Assembly: GCA_965658745.1 (NCBI GenBank)
Contig: CBFHTK010000003.1
Coordinates: 395,196-459,195 of the forward strand
Origin: JAHDFB01 sp965658745
Lineage (GTDB): Bacteria; Bacteroidota; Bacteroidia; Chitinophagales; Saprospiraceae
DNA length: 64,000 nucleotides
Reading direction: 5' to 3'
The notes beneath the pieces were generated by a model. That model was not told the DNA's origin and did no database searches. It was given only the letters and a program-made list of their open reading frames with translations. Positions within the stretch are counted from its first letter, which is position 1. Each line of letters starts with the position of its first letter. The position numbers were made by a program, and so were the translations under genes. Of the stretch, positions 1 to 8,079 are shown piece by piece.

Positions 1-2011
1 GAATGACGTATGGAAAAGTGCCGTAGCTATCGATGACGACGGATGGTCTGTTGAGATGGAAATACCATATTCCGCTCTAAGGTTTCCCACAGGAGAAGCT
101 AATGACTGGAATATTCAATTTATCCGATCTGTCAGAAGCACCAGAGAAGAATCCTATTGGAACCCTATCGACCCTGCTGTTGATGGATTTTTGACTCAGA
201 TGGGAACACTCAAGGATATTCGAGAAATCGATGCTCCACTACGACTATCAGTAACTCCATATGCAGCTGCACAACTGAACACAATGCCCAATTCTTCTGG
301 TAATGTGGAATCTAATACGAATTTCTCAGGTGGCTTAGATCTAAAGTACGGTATCAATGAGGCCTTTACTTTGGATATGATACTTATTCCCGATTTTTCT
401 CAAGTCCGCTCCGATATTCAAGTTTTAAACTTGAGTCCTTTTGAAGTGCGGTTCGATGAAAACAGACCATTCTTTACAGAAGGTGTTGAGCTCTTTAGCA
501 CTGCTAATCTTTTCTACTCTCGGCGAATCGGTGGACGTGCTCTATTGGGTGGCGAGATAGCATCTAGAGGTGATTTTGATTCATGGGAATCGTTACCAAA
601 TAATAATCTCGTTAATTCAACGAAGATCTCAGGCAGAACTAATAGTAATATCGGTGTAGGGTTTTTCAATGCTGTTGAGGCTACGACATACGCAACGTAT
701 GTCGATACTGCCGGTCAAATTCAACGTACACTTGCAAATCCACTGACAAACTATAATGTCTCAGTGGTCGAAAAGGCGTTACCAAATAATTCAAAATTTA
801 GTGTTGTCAATACCAATGTTTCTAGAAGAGGATCCTTTTACGACGCTAATGTTACAGGAGCAGAATGGAATTTGAGGAACAAGAGTCAAAAATTTGATCT
901 CCGTGGAAAATATGCCTTATCACAAAAATATCAAGAAGAGGGTACCGACCTTGGCTACGTTGCTAGTGTAAATGCGGGAAAGATTCAAGGTCAGTGGACC
1001 TATCGCGGTTCTGCTTATATAGAGAGTGCGAACTATGATATCAACGATCTAGGGTTTTTACGTAGTCCTAACGAAATGAATTTTCGAGGTCAGCTAAACT
1101 TCACTAAGTTTAAACCCAAACAAGAAAAGGTTGCCAACTATCGCTTTAGGAATAGCATATTGCATAGTAGTTTGTATAGTCCAAATGTGTTTTCATATCT
1201 CAACACTGAATCCAGTTTTACAGTCAGATTGAAAACATTTGATGCCTTTGGATTAACTGTTGAAACTAACCCACTAGGCTATAATGATTACTTTGAACCA
1301 AGAACAGCCGACTTTTCAAAATTTCTGCGTTACGAGCCAAGTGGTTCCATCGGTGGATTTATATCAAGTGATTACCGAAAACCTGTTGCAATAGACGTGA
1401 GATTCACGTATTTTAAATATGCTGCTGCGGGTAGAGATATCTCAAGAATCTACGTTGCTCCTCGGTTTCGATTGAATTCAAAGATTTTTATCGTTCCTAG
1501 TTTTGATGTTGATATTTTGAAGCGAGATATGGGTTTTGTGCGCTACCAAGGTGTTGAAGGATTAAATCCAGAAGTTGATATTATGATTGGTACAAGAGAC
1601 ATTACAAGTTATACCAACACGATTAATGCTCAGTATAATATGACCAACAAAATGTCTCTAAACTGGGAAATCAGCCACTATTTTTCAACAGTACAATATG
1701 AGAAATTTGGTATTTTGCAGGACGACGGAAGTAGAATTGACAATGCCTATACCGGTTTAAATGAAGAAGGTGATGCTATTCACGATACGAATTATAATTT
1801 CTTCACTATGAACGGTGTATTTATTTGGCGATTCTCTTCAGGAAGTGATCTTATCGTTTCGTACAAAACCAACTTTACAACATTGACTGAAAGTCGTGAT
1901 TATTTCCAGAACGTAGCAGCATTAGGCGATTTCTACCAATTTAGTGGTCTCAATGTGAAAGCATTATACTTCTTAGATGTGAATAGACTAGTCAAGGGTC
2001 AGGGAAGTTAA
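1..2011 (+). CDS. DUF5916 / CBM9-like outer-membrane protein, 5'-truncated
   Basis: The reading frame is open from base 2, so the gene starts left of the window; the first ATG (56) is internal. About 669 codons are present. The visible N-terminal part, around WSVEMEIPYSALRFP, is the end of a CBM9-like domain as found in DUF5916 proteins. The motif with RFDENRPFFTEG follows at about residue 155. The rest is rich in alternating aromatic and polar residues, as expected of an outer-membrane beta-barrel. These proteins are common in Bacteroidota and are often annotated as carbohydrate-binding family 9 proteins; their biochemical role is not settled. The gene converges on the SulP transporter, 43 bp away. 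The family call is fairly firm, any substrate is unknown. Confidence 0.8.
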   Translation, partial: NDVWKSAVAIDDDGWSVEMEIPYSALRFPTGEANDWNIQFIRSVRSTREESYWNPIDPAVDGFLTQMGTLKDIREIDAPLRLSVTPYAAAQLNTMPNSSGNVESNTNFSGGLDLKYGINEAFTLDMILIPDFSQVRSDIQVLNLSPFEVRFDENRPFFTEGVELFSTANLFYSRRIGGRALLGGEIASRGDFDSWESLPNNNLVNSTKISGRTNSNIGVGFFNAVEATTYATYVDTAGQIQRTLANPLTNYNVSVVEKALPNNSKFSVVNTNVSRRGSFYDANVTGAEWNLRNKSQKFDLRGKYALSQKYQEEGTDLGYVASVNAGKIQGQWTYRGSAYIESANYDINDLGFLRSPNEMNFRGQLNFTKFKPKQEKVANYRFRNSILHSSLYSPNVFSYLNTESSFTVRLKTFDAFGLTVETNPLGYNDYFEPRTADFSKFLRYEPSGSIGGFISSDYRKPVAIDVRFTYFKYAAAGRDISRIYVAPRFRLNSKIFIVPSFDVDILKRDMGFVRYQGVEGLNPEVDIMIGTRDITSYTNTINAQYNMTNKMSLNWEISHYFSTVQYEKFGILQDDGSRIDNAYTGLNEEGDAIHDTNYNFFTMNGVFIWRFSSGSDLIVSYKTNFTTLTESRDYFQNVAALGDFYQFSGLNVKALYFLDVNRLVKGQGS

Positions 2012-2016
2012 TTCCA

Positions 2017-2034
2017 AACTATATTTTTATAGTT
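2017..2034. terminator. AT-rich hairpin between convergent genes
   Basis: AACTATA and TATAGTT form a perfect 7-bp inverted repeat around a TTTT loop. It lies between the stop codons of the DUF5916 gene and the SulP gene, so it could end transcription from either side. The stem is almost all A/T and neither side has a long T-tract, so this is weak. Confidence 0.3.
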
Positions 2035-2054
2035 CAATTCAGCAATTAGCAATT

Positions 2055-3812
2055 TTAGGCTTCCTGTAAATCGATCTTCACTTGCTTGAAGCACTCCTCT
2101 ACATTTGCGAAAAGGTTATTCTCTGAAATTAACTCTGGAATAATTCCGATTCCTTCCATCATTTCCAATGGCTGCTCTTGTAATCCAACGATGAAAACTT
2201 TAGTACNNNNNNNNNNNNNNNNNNNNNNNNNNNNNNNNNNNNNNNNNNNNNNNNNNNNNNNNNNNNNNNNNNNNNNNNNNNNNNNNNNNNNNNNNNNNNN
2301 NATACCACGCTCGCCCAAGTCGAAAATTGAATCCTCCAATGCGTAAAGTCCCGATTGGTCGATGTAAGGTACTCGATCCATTCTAATAATCAGTGCACTT
2401 ACTGAGTTCTCTAACGCGGTTATCCCATCTTTGAATGAAGAAGTAAAACCAAAGAAAAGCGGGCCATATAAATGCTTGATAATGACTTTATCCTTGTACT
2501 TCTCATAAAACTCAGTCTCATCTTGCCATGGTTTAAGGCCATCAAACTCTGAAACACTATCTACATCCAATCCCTTTTCAGCAAGATCAGCTGATTTCTT
2601 CATAAATAAAAGCGCAGCAAGTGTCACTCCGATTCCCACAGCTTGTATCAAGCTTCCAAAAGTAGTAATCGCTAGCACAATTAGTAATACGATCAAATCG
2701 GCTCTCGGTACAGTAAGTAGATGTTTGAGTCCCTTAAAATCTATAATCTTGAAGCCGATAGGAATCAACAAACCTGCTAAAACAGAAAGAGGTATATGTG
2801 CAGCTAAGCTTCCTAATCCAAGTAGCACCAAGAGAAGAAACAGACCATGCAGAATGCCCGAAAGTCGAGTTCGCCCACCTGCATTTATATTAACAACAGT
2901 ACCTTTAGTTGCTCCCGCACCAGGTATTCCTCCTATAACCGCAGCAAGCATATTTCCTATTCCTTGACCAATCAATTCTCTGTTGCTATTATGCTTTGTT
3001 TTCGTCATATTATCAGCAATGACGGATGTCAAAAGGGAGTCTATGCTTCCCAATACCGCTAAGACGACCGCATATTCGAGAATAAATGAGATTGAAGCCA
3101 GATCCACATTTAGCATTTGACTAACCTGCAAACTAGGAAGACCGGAAGGAATCTCTCCGATCACTGGTGCATTCATGTTTCCAAAATAGGAAACTAGAGT
3201 AGCTACCAATAAAGCTACAAGAGCACTAGGTATTGCTTTAGTGATTTTTGGAAAAACATAATACACAACAACTGTAATTGCACCTAGTATTACCGCGTGC
3301 AAATTGAATTCACTGAATAGTCGTGGTAGATCTTGCATTACTGCAATGGTTGACTTAGGTGATACTAAACCTGCAAAAGGAAAAAGCTGTAGAATAATAA
3401 TAATAAGGCCCACACCACTCATGAAACCCGAAACAACTGGATATGGGAAATATCGAACGTAACTTGCGATATTGAGAAATCCAAAAATCATCTGTAACAG
3501 ACCTCCCAGAAAAAAGGACAGAAGGATAATACCCATGCCAGCTTCTAAGCTTCCTGTTAAAGCAATCGCTCCACTTACCAAAGCTGCAGAAACTACAGTC
3601 ATTGGTCCAGTAGGACCACTTGCTTGTGTTGCCGTTCCACCAAATAACGCGGCAAAAATACTAACTGCAATTGCCCCATAAAGTCCGGCTGTTGCGCCAA
3701 GACCCGATTGTACTCCGAATGCAAGTGCTAAAGGTAAGGCTACAATACCAGCTACCAGTCCACCAGTAATATCACCTTTAAGATATTTTGTGTCGTATAT
3801 TCTCTTCATCAA
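2055..3812 (-). CDS. SulP-family inorganic anion transporter with STAS domain
   Basis: This is a 585-residue inner-membrane transporter of the SulP/SLC26 family, which moves sulfate, bicarbonate or similar anions. Residues about 10-400 are strongly hydrophobic with 12 or more membrane segments. The N-terminal GDITGGLVAGIVALPLALAF stretch and GPTGPMTVV are typical of the family. Residues about 430-575 form a cytoplasmic STAS domain. A run of 95 N bases removes about 33 residues from the middle of the STAS domain, but both flanks are in the same frame and read as STAS sequence, so the gene is probably intact. No carbonic anhydrase or sulfate-assimilation gene is adjacent, so the substrate cannot be assigned. 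Confidence 0.93.
   Translation of the reverse strand: MMKRIYDTKYLKGDITGGLVAGIVALPLALAFGVQSGLGATAGLYGAIAVSIFAALFGGTATQASGPTGPMTVVSAALVSGAIALTGSLEAGMGIILLSFFLGGLLQMIFGFLNIASYVRYFPYPVVSGFMSGVGLIIIILQLFPFAGLVSPKSTIAVMQDLPRLFSEFNLHAVILGAITVVVYYVFPKITKAIPSALVALLVATLVSYFGNMNAPVIGEIPSGLPSLQVSQMLNVDLASISFILEYAVVLAVLGSIDSLLTSVIADNMTKTKHNSNRELIGQGIGNMLAAVIGGIPGAGATKGTVVNINAGGRTRLSGILHGLFLLLVLLGLGSLAAHIPLSVLAGLLIPIGFKIIDFKGLKHLLTVPRADLIVLLIVLAITTFGSLIQAVGIGVTLAALLFMKKSADLAEKGLDVDSVSEFDGLKPWQDETEFYEKYKDKVIIKHLYGPLFFGFTSSFKDGITALENSVSALIIRMDRVPYIDQSGLYALEDSIFDLGERGXXXXXXXXXXXXXXXXXXXXXXXXXXXXXXXXXTKVFIVGLQEQPLEMMEGIGIIPELISENNLFANVEECFKQVKIDLQEA
2207..2301. other. assembly gap (95 N)
   Basis: There are 95 undetermined bases inside the STAS domain of the SulP gene. 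The frame is kept on both sides, so the gap size is probably right to within a multiple of three. Confidence 1.
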
Positions 3813-3845
3813 TTAGTTGGTTATCTTTTTAATGTACATATAAAA

Positions 3846-3853
3846 CAAAGCTA
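3846..3853 (-). promoter_or_regulatory. -7 promoter element for the SulP gene
   Basis: On the minus strand TAGCTTTG matches the Bacteroidota -7 consensus TAnnTTTG and ends 33 bases before the ATG. No TTG -33 element is seen at the usual distance. Confidence 0.35.
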
Positions 3854-4075
3854 AGTCTTGATGTGCAGCTGCGTCCTACTATCCGTTCCTAAATACTTTA
3901 TTACTAAAGGTATAATTTTAGTTCCATATTCACTCTAGAGGTAAGGCTACAGATAAGCACATCTAAAGATAAACACCAAGTAATCACCTAGTTCATCAGA
4001 ATCAAAAATAATAAGCAGTAAACTCAAGTTCAACTATTTCTTTAAAGCAATTAAGAACTTTAGATAGACTTGGGT

Positions 4076-4083
4076 TATTTTTG
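4076..4083 (+). promoter_or_regulatory. -7 element four bases before the ATG (leaderless?)
   Basis: TATTTTTG is followed by ATAA and then the ATG of the zinc-ribbon protein. Transcription starting about 5-7 bases beyond the -7 box would begin at the start codon. The upstream 275-bp intergenic stretch (3813-4087) holds nothing else I can recognise. Confidence 0.4.
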
Positions 4084-4087
4084 ATAA

Positions 4088-4831
4088 ATGGAACAGAAAT
4101 ACAAATCCAACTATAAAGAGAAAATAGATGAGCTAATTTCATCAAATCCCGACCAGAAAAAGTACCAAGAAATCTGTTGTCCAAAATGCAATGAAGGCAT
4201 CCTAGCAGAAGATCTCAATATTCACGATAGTATTGCAAAATGTGGATCATGCAATATCGTTTTTTCATTTGCGGATCAAGTAGAGCAAGCATTCGCTTCG
4301 GTGAAAACTGAAATAATTGGGAAACCGAAAGGGTTTGATGTTTTTGAAAGTCCAGAATTTTCTGAAATTTCACTAAGACAACCTCCTCAACTTCTTTTCA
4401 TTTTACTTCTTAGTTTTTTACCATTCTTTATAATTATATCCATGGTTAATTACTTCAAGCATGGATACGCTGGAGCTTACTATCCAATGATGATTTTGAT
4501 AAGCCTTTTTCTTTTTAGCATATTTAGATTGGTCAGACGAAAGGACCAAAGAATATTTATCACAATAGATTCGGGTAAGTTTACGCGAGAATATCGACCT
4601 CATAATCTTAATCGTGCCCTCAAGTTGGACACGAACCAGATTCAGCAAATCTATGTTTCAAAAACAGATTCTGGCATTTCGCTAAAAGCTATTGTAAACG
4701 AAGAAGATGGTCAGAAACATATTAAGATAATTTCCAGATTGGAAAACCTCATTCACGCCAAATATTTGGAGCAAGAGCTCGAAAAAATACTAAAGATTAA
4801 GAATAAAGCTGTTCCCGGAGAACAACGATAA
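4088..4831 (+). CDS. zinc-ribbon membrane protein, function unknown
   Basis: A 247-residue protein I cannot assign to a named family. Residues about 29-61 hold CCPKC and, some 20 residues on, CGSC: two CxxC knuckles of a zinc ribbon. Two hydrophobic segments follow at about 97-120 and 128-148, separated by a short polar loop (NYFKHGYAGAYYP). The C-terminal 100 residues are hydrophilic, and QIQQIYV and LENLIHAKYLEQELEKIL suggest a small alpha/beta domain in the cytoplasm. It converges on the purine nucleoside phosphorylase gene with a 12-bp gap. The predicted -7 box just before the ATG supports this start. It could be a membrane sensor or chaperone-like protein, but nothing here decides. Confidence 0.75.
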   Translation: MEQKYKSNYKEKIDELISSNPDQKKYQEICCPKCNEGILAEDLNIHDSIAKCGSCNIVFSFADQVEQAFASVKTEIIGKPKGFDVFESPEFSEISLRQPPQLLFILLLSFLPFFIIISMVNYFKHGYAGAYYPMMILISLFLFSIFRLVRRKDQRIFITIDSGKFTREYRPHNLNRALKLDTNQIQQIYVSKTDSGISLKAIVNEEDGQKHIKIISRLENLIHAKYLEQELEKILKIKNKAVPGEQR

Positions 4832-4843
4832 AAAGTCACAGCA

Positions 4844-5683
4844 TCATTTCTTTTGAGATACTTTGCCTAACCAGGCCAATACCAAAACACGTAGTGATGG
4901 AACAGCTTTTCCTACCGCGTCTATAACATCATCGAGTGATGTCTCTGTCAATGTTTCAATAGGATAACAAACATTTGAAACTACTGAGATCGCGGTTACA
5001 CTCATGCCTAAATGCTTGGCAGCAATTACCTCTGGTACGGTTGACATACCAACTAGGTCAGCTCCCATACGATGTACCATTTCATACTCAGCTGGAGTTT
5101 CGAGAGATGGCCCTTGCAAAGCCAAATAAACACCTTGGTGAAAACGTATGTTATTTTCTTGAGCTACATCATTCAAATATGCCAAGTGTTCCATATTGTA
5201 GGTTCTCAGCATATCGGGAAACCTAGGTCCCCAGCGATCTTCATTGAATCCTCTCAAAGTATGACCGGGTTGCATGTTGATATGATCCCTTATTCCAACT
5301 ATATCGCTTGCTTGATACTCGCTATTAACACTACCAGCTGCATTAGTAAACAATGCATTCTCTATGCCAAGAGCATGCAATACCCTGATCTGAAAAGCAA
5401 TTTCTGAAGCGTCATAACCTTCGTAATAATGGAATCTTCCTGCACAGATTATCACATGAAGGTCGGAAACTTGACATACATACATAATCCCTGAATGTGA
5501 ACGCACTGTGCTCCTAGGGAAATGAGGAATATCTCCATAGGGTATCTCCATAGTAACCTCCATATCCTTCCATATCTCACCCAAACCTGTGCCAGTTATG
5601 ATTGTTGCGTCTATAACCAACGATCCCAAACGCTGAGAAAGATAGTATCGGGCTGCCTCTACTTTTTCAAATTGATTATTCAT
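4844..5683 (-). CDS. punA: purine nucleoside phosphorylase (trimeric class)
   Basis: This enzyme cleaves inosine, guanosine and deoxy forms with phosphate to give base plus (deoxy)ribose-1-phosphate in purine salvage. The 279-residue length fits the trimeric PNP/MTAP family. Visible family motifs are ITGTGLGEI (phosphate-binding loop, about residue 28), HFPRSTVRSHSG, AGRFHYYEGY (about 80-90), TNAAGS (about 113-118) and LQGPSLETPAEY followed by GADLVGMSTVPEVIAAKH, which contains the purine-site residues. The gene lies downstream of the DUF4197 lipoprotein gene but behind a strong terminator, so it is probably transcribed alone. Close relatives that prefer 5'-methylthioadenosine exist, but the motifs fit PNP better. 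Confidence 0.93.
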   Translation of the reverse strand: MNNQFEKVEAARYYLSQRLGSLVIDATIITGTGLGEIWKDMEVTMEIPYGDIPHFPRSTVRSHSGIMYVCQVSDLHVIICAGRFHYYEGYDASEIAFQIRVLHALGIENALFTNAAGSVNSEYQASDIVGIRDHINMQPGHTLRGFNEDRWGPRFPDMLRTYNMEHLAYLNDVAQENNIRFHQGVYLALQGPSLETPAEYEMVHRMGADLVGMSTVPEVIAAKHLGMSVTAISVVSNVCYPIETLTETSLDDVIDAVGKAVPSLRVLVLAWLGKVSQKK

Positions 5684-5704
5684 GCTTACTTAGCTATTAT
5701 ATTC

Positions 5705-5735
5705 AAAAAGCCACTCTAAAATTGCTAGAGTGGCT
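5705..5735 (-). terminator. intrinsic terminator of the DUF4197 gene
   Basis: AGCCACTCTA (5709-5718) pairs perfectly with TAGAGTGGCT (5726-5735) around a 7-base loop. On the minus strand the stem is followed by a run of T (complement of 5705-5709). It sits 50 bases past the DUF4197 stop. Confidence 0.85.
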
Positions 5736-5753
5736 CAATATTCTTTGCTTTCA

Positions 5754-5769
5754 GGGCTTTCGCCCAAAA
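5754..5769 (+). repeat. dispersed GGGC hairpin repeat, copy 1
   Basis: GGGCTTTCGCCCAAAA; on the other strand it reads TTTTGGGC-GAAA-GCCC, a 4-bp stem with a GNRA loop after a T-run. It lies 15 bases past the stop of the DUF4197 gene. Six related copies occur in the window. Confidence 0.5.
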
Positions 5770-5784
5770 TACTTACCAAATCTT

Positions 5785-6504
5785 CTAGCTGGGATCTTGT
5801 TTTGCAAACGCCTGCCGCATTAAGTCGGTAGTCCTTGCTGAAACATTCTGTCGAATATTTAACTCTTCCTTTTCAATTCTATCAAAAATCGCTGCTAAAG
5901 CTTTCGTTGTAATATAATCTTCCAATTTTGGATTGAGCTTTTTCACAAATGGAATTGAATTATACTTTGAAACGATATCTGTCCAGTAATCAAGCGCTTT
6001 AAACTTATTCAAAGAGTTGACTATAACTGGCTCAAATTCTCCGTACAATGGCTTATAAGTGGTTCTGTTCAAATAAGAAGTTGCTGCATTTTTTGCACCC
6101 ATCAAGATGTTCATTGCGTCACTGATTGTCATAGAACTTACTGCATTAACAAAAATAGGAGTTGCCTTCTTCATCGCATCTTCAGCACTTCTATTGATCT
6201 TCTCAATAATGATGGATTCCACATCTGCAAATCCTGGGATGATCTTTAGCTTTTCAACAACTTGGGCCGCCTCGTCAGGAAGAGGAATCTTATAGGCGGT
6301 TTTTAGAAAACCATCCTCTTTAGAAAGATACTGAACTCCAGTTTTCACACCTTTATTCAAAGCTTGTTTTAATGCTTGTGCAATCTGATCATTGCTCATC
6401 ACTGCCTGAGTACTGGCTTCAAGGAATTTTGCTAAAGTTGCTTGGTCACAAGAAACTAATGAAATACTCCAAAGGAGCGTCAAAATCATAAAAATCTTCT
6501 TCAT
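5785..6504 (-). CDS. DUF4197 family lipoprotein
   Basis: A 239-residue secreted lipoprotein. The N-terminus is a type II signal peptide with lipobox LVSC, acylated Cys at about residue 19. The rest matches DUF4197: KQALNKGVKTGVQYLS near residues 47-62, then YKIPLPDEAAQV, ATPIFVNAVSSMTISDAMNI and TYKPLYGEFEPVI, with a C-terminal LEDYITTKALAAIFDRI. The family is helical and of unknown function, found in Bacteroidota and Proteobacteria. It has its own terminator downstream and an intergenic region of 248 bp upstream shared with a divergent acyltransferase gene. It is probably monocistronic. The family assignment is confident, function is unknown. Confidence 0.9.
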   Translation of the reverse strand: MKKIFMILTLLWSISLVSCDQATLAKFLEASTQAVMSNDQIAQALKQALNKGVKTGVQYLSKEDGFLKTAYKIPLPDEAAQVVEKLKIIPGFADVESIIIEKINRSAEDAMKKATPIFVNAVSSMTISDAMNILMGAKNAATSYLNRTTYKPLYGEFEPVIVNSLNKFKALDYWTDIVSKYNSIPFVKKLNPKLEDYITTKALAAIFDRIEKEELNIRQNVSARTTDLMRQAFAKQDPS

Positions 6505-6723
6505 CTTAATCGTTACTTTTTATTGATAACTGAATTATAATGTAAAAGTGTATTAATTTATTCCTAAAAGAGTTAATTCTTTTTAAAGATAGTGGAAATC
6601 GTCCAAAATTTTCAGGCAGTAAATATCTTATGAACAAGTCTAGGAAGCCTCTTCGTTATTAAAAGGTAAAGCACTATTGCATTGAAGCAATATCCACCAT
6701 ATCACTAATCAGTTATAATATAC

Positions 6724-6731
6724 TAATTTTG
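6724..6731 (+). promoter_or_regulatory. -7 element for the acyltransferase gene
   Basis: TAATTTTG fits TAnnTTTG and lies 21 bases before the ATG, giving a short leader of about 15 bases. No TTG is seen about 20 bases upstream. Confidence 0.35.
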
Positions 6732-6752
6732 TGCTTTCAAACTAGCTAAGAT

Positions 6753-7925
6753 ATGACATTTGATTCCATCAAACCATTCGAAGATTCTGAGGTAAATCAA
6801 GCTCTAAGGAAGCAGGCAAATCACCCGTTCATGCAAGCTCTCATGGACTACGCCTTTCCCACGCAAGATACATTCTTTCATGAAAAACGAATTTCAGATT
6901 GCAACTCTATCTATGATTTTCAGGGAACCATAATATATCCCGCCTTACTAAGAGTTCTTGATGAAACGACTTCGGGTCTATCAACTAGTGGGTTCGATGA
7001 GCTCGATCCAAGCAAGCCTTACCTGTATATTTCTAATCACAGAGATATAGTACTAGATACCAGTTTAACAAATATGGTGCTTTTCGAAAAAGGTATGAAT
7101 ATGACATCTTCAGCAATTGGAGATAATCTGGTTCAAGACCCTTTTCTATTGACCTTTTCAAAACTAAATAGAAACTTTCTAGTTCATAGAAACCTATCTC
7201 CAAGAGAGCTGCTTATGAGCAGTAAAAATATTTCTTCCTATATCTCACATCTACTGCATAAAAATCATCGTTCGGTTTGGCTGGCACAACGCGAGGGGCG
7301 CACCAAAGACGGCAATGACCAGACGCAGCAAGGAATTATCAAAATGCTTACTTTGGCTAAGCCCAAAGATCAATCCCTTGTCGAATACCTTCGAACATTA
7401 AACATTGTCCCGCTAAGCATTTCATATGAATTGGATCCCACTGACTATTTGAAAATGCCAGAGCTTTTAGCCACATATAGAAACGAAGAGTACGTCAAGA
7501 CAAAAAATGAAGATTTTAATAATATTATGACTGGCGTTTTGGGAAAGAAACGAAGAATTCACATTTCGGCGACCAAAGTACTAAGCGAAGAACTTGATGA
7601 ACTTGCCAAAGAAGAAATTTCTGATAAACAGTACTTGAAATCTATCACGTCACACATAAGCAATCAGATTCATCAATCCTACATGCTGTGGCCAACCAAC
7701 TACATGGCTCACGATATACTTTTTGGAGTGAAAGACTTCAGCGACAAGTATACAGTCGAAGATTTGGCAAAATTTGAAGACAGAGTACTTCGCAAAACAG
7801 GTGGAGAGGATCCACTTATTATGAAGAGTTTCCTGGCAATGTATGCATATCCCGTTCTCAATAAATTTGACTATGAGGAACGTAAAGTAATTCTTTCTGA
7901 AGAACTTCAACCGATCAGTCAGTAA
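6753..7925 (+). CDS. 1-acyl-glycerol-phosphate acyltransferase-like protein
   Basis: A 390-residue protein of the PlsB/PlsC glycerolipid acyltransferase superfamily, expected to transfer acyl chains to a glycerol-phosphate or related acceptor at the inner membrane. Block I is SNHRDIVLD (about 90-98), block II FLVHRNLSPRELL (about 147-159), and block III AQREGRTKDGNDQTQQG (about 178-194), with the EGR signature. The histidine-to-aspartate spacing in block I is H-x5-D, or H-x-D, rather than the textbook H-x4-D. About 200 residues follow the catalytic domain, with no clear membrane segment. It stands alone between a divergent lipoprotein gene and a convergent acyl-CoA dehydrogenase gene. Superfamily is firm, substrate uncertain. 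Confidence 0.85.
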   Translation: MTFDSIKPFEDSEVNQALRKQANHPFMQALMDYAFPTQDTFFHEKRISDCNSIYDFQGTIIYPALLRVLDETTSGLSTSGFDELDPSKPYLYISNHRDIVLDTSLTNMVLFEKGMNMTSSAIGDNLVQDPFLLTFSKLNRNFLVHRNLSPRELLMSSKNISSYISHLLHKNHRSVWLAQREGRTKDGNDQTQQGIIKMLTLAKPKDQSLVEYLRTLNIVPLSISYELDPTDYLKMPELLATYRNEEYVKTKNEDFNNIMTGVLGKKRRIHISATKVLSEELDELAKEEISDKQYLKSITSHISNQIHQSYMLWPTNYMAHDILFGVKDFSDKYTVEDLAKFEDRVLRKTGGEDPLIMKSFLAMYAYPVLNKFDYEERKVILSEELQPISQ

Positions 7926-8021
7926 TCTGAATACCCCCCCTTAGGTCAGAGGTGTTTCTGCGGTGAGACATAAAAGTTACAATTTGTAGAAATACTATTT
8001 CAGGACAAGACAACATTAAAT

Positions 8022-8056
8022 AAAAAAGAGAAAGTTCTACGTATAGACTTCCTCTT
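8022..8056 (-). terminator. intrinsic terminator of the acyl-CoA dehydrogenase gene
   Basis: On the minus strand AAGAGGAAGT pairs with ACTTTCTCTT (one G-U), with an inner CTA-TACG-TAG helix closed by a UACG tetraloop and a one-base bulge. A T-run follows (complement of 8022-8027). It starts 24 bases after the stop codon. Confidence 0.8.
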
Positions 8057-8079
8057 TCTTTAATTGACGTACTAATAAA

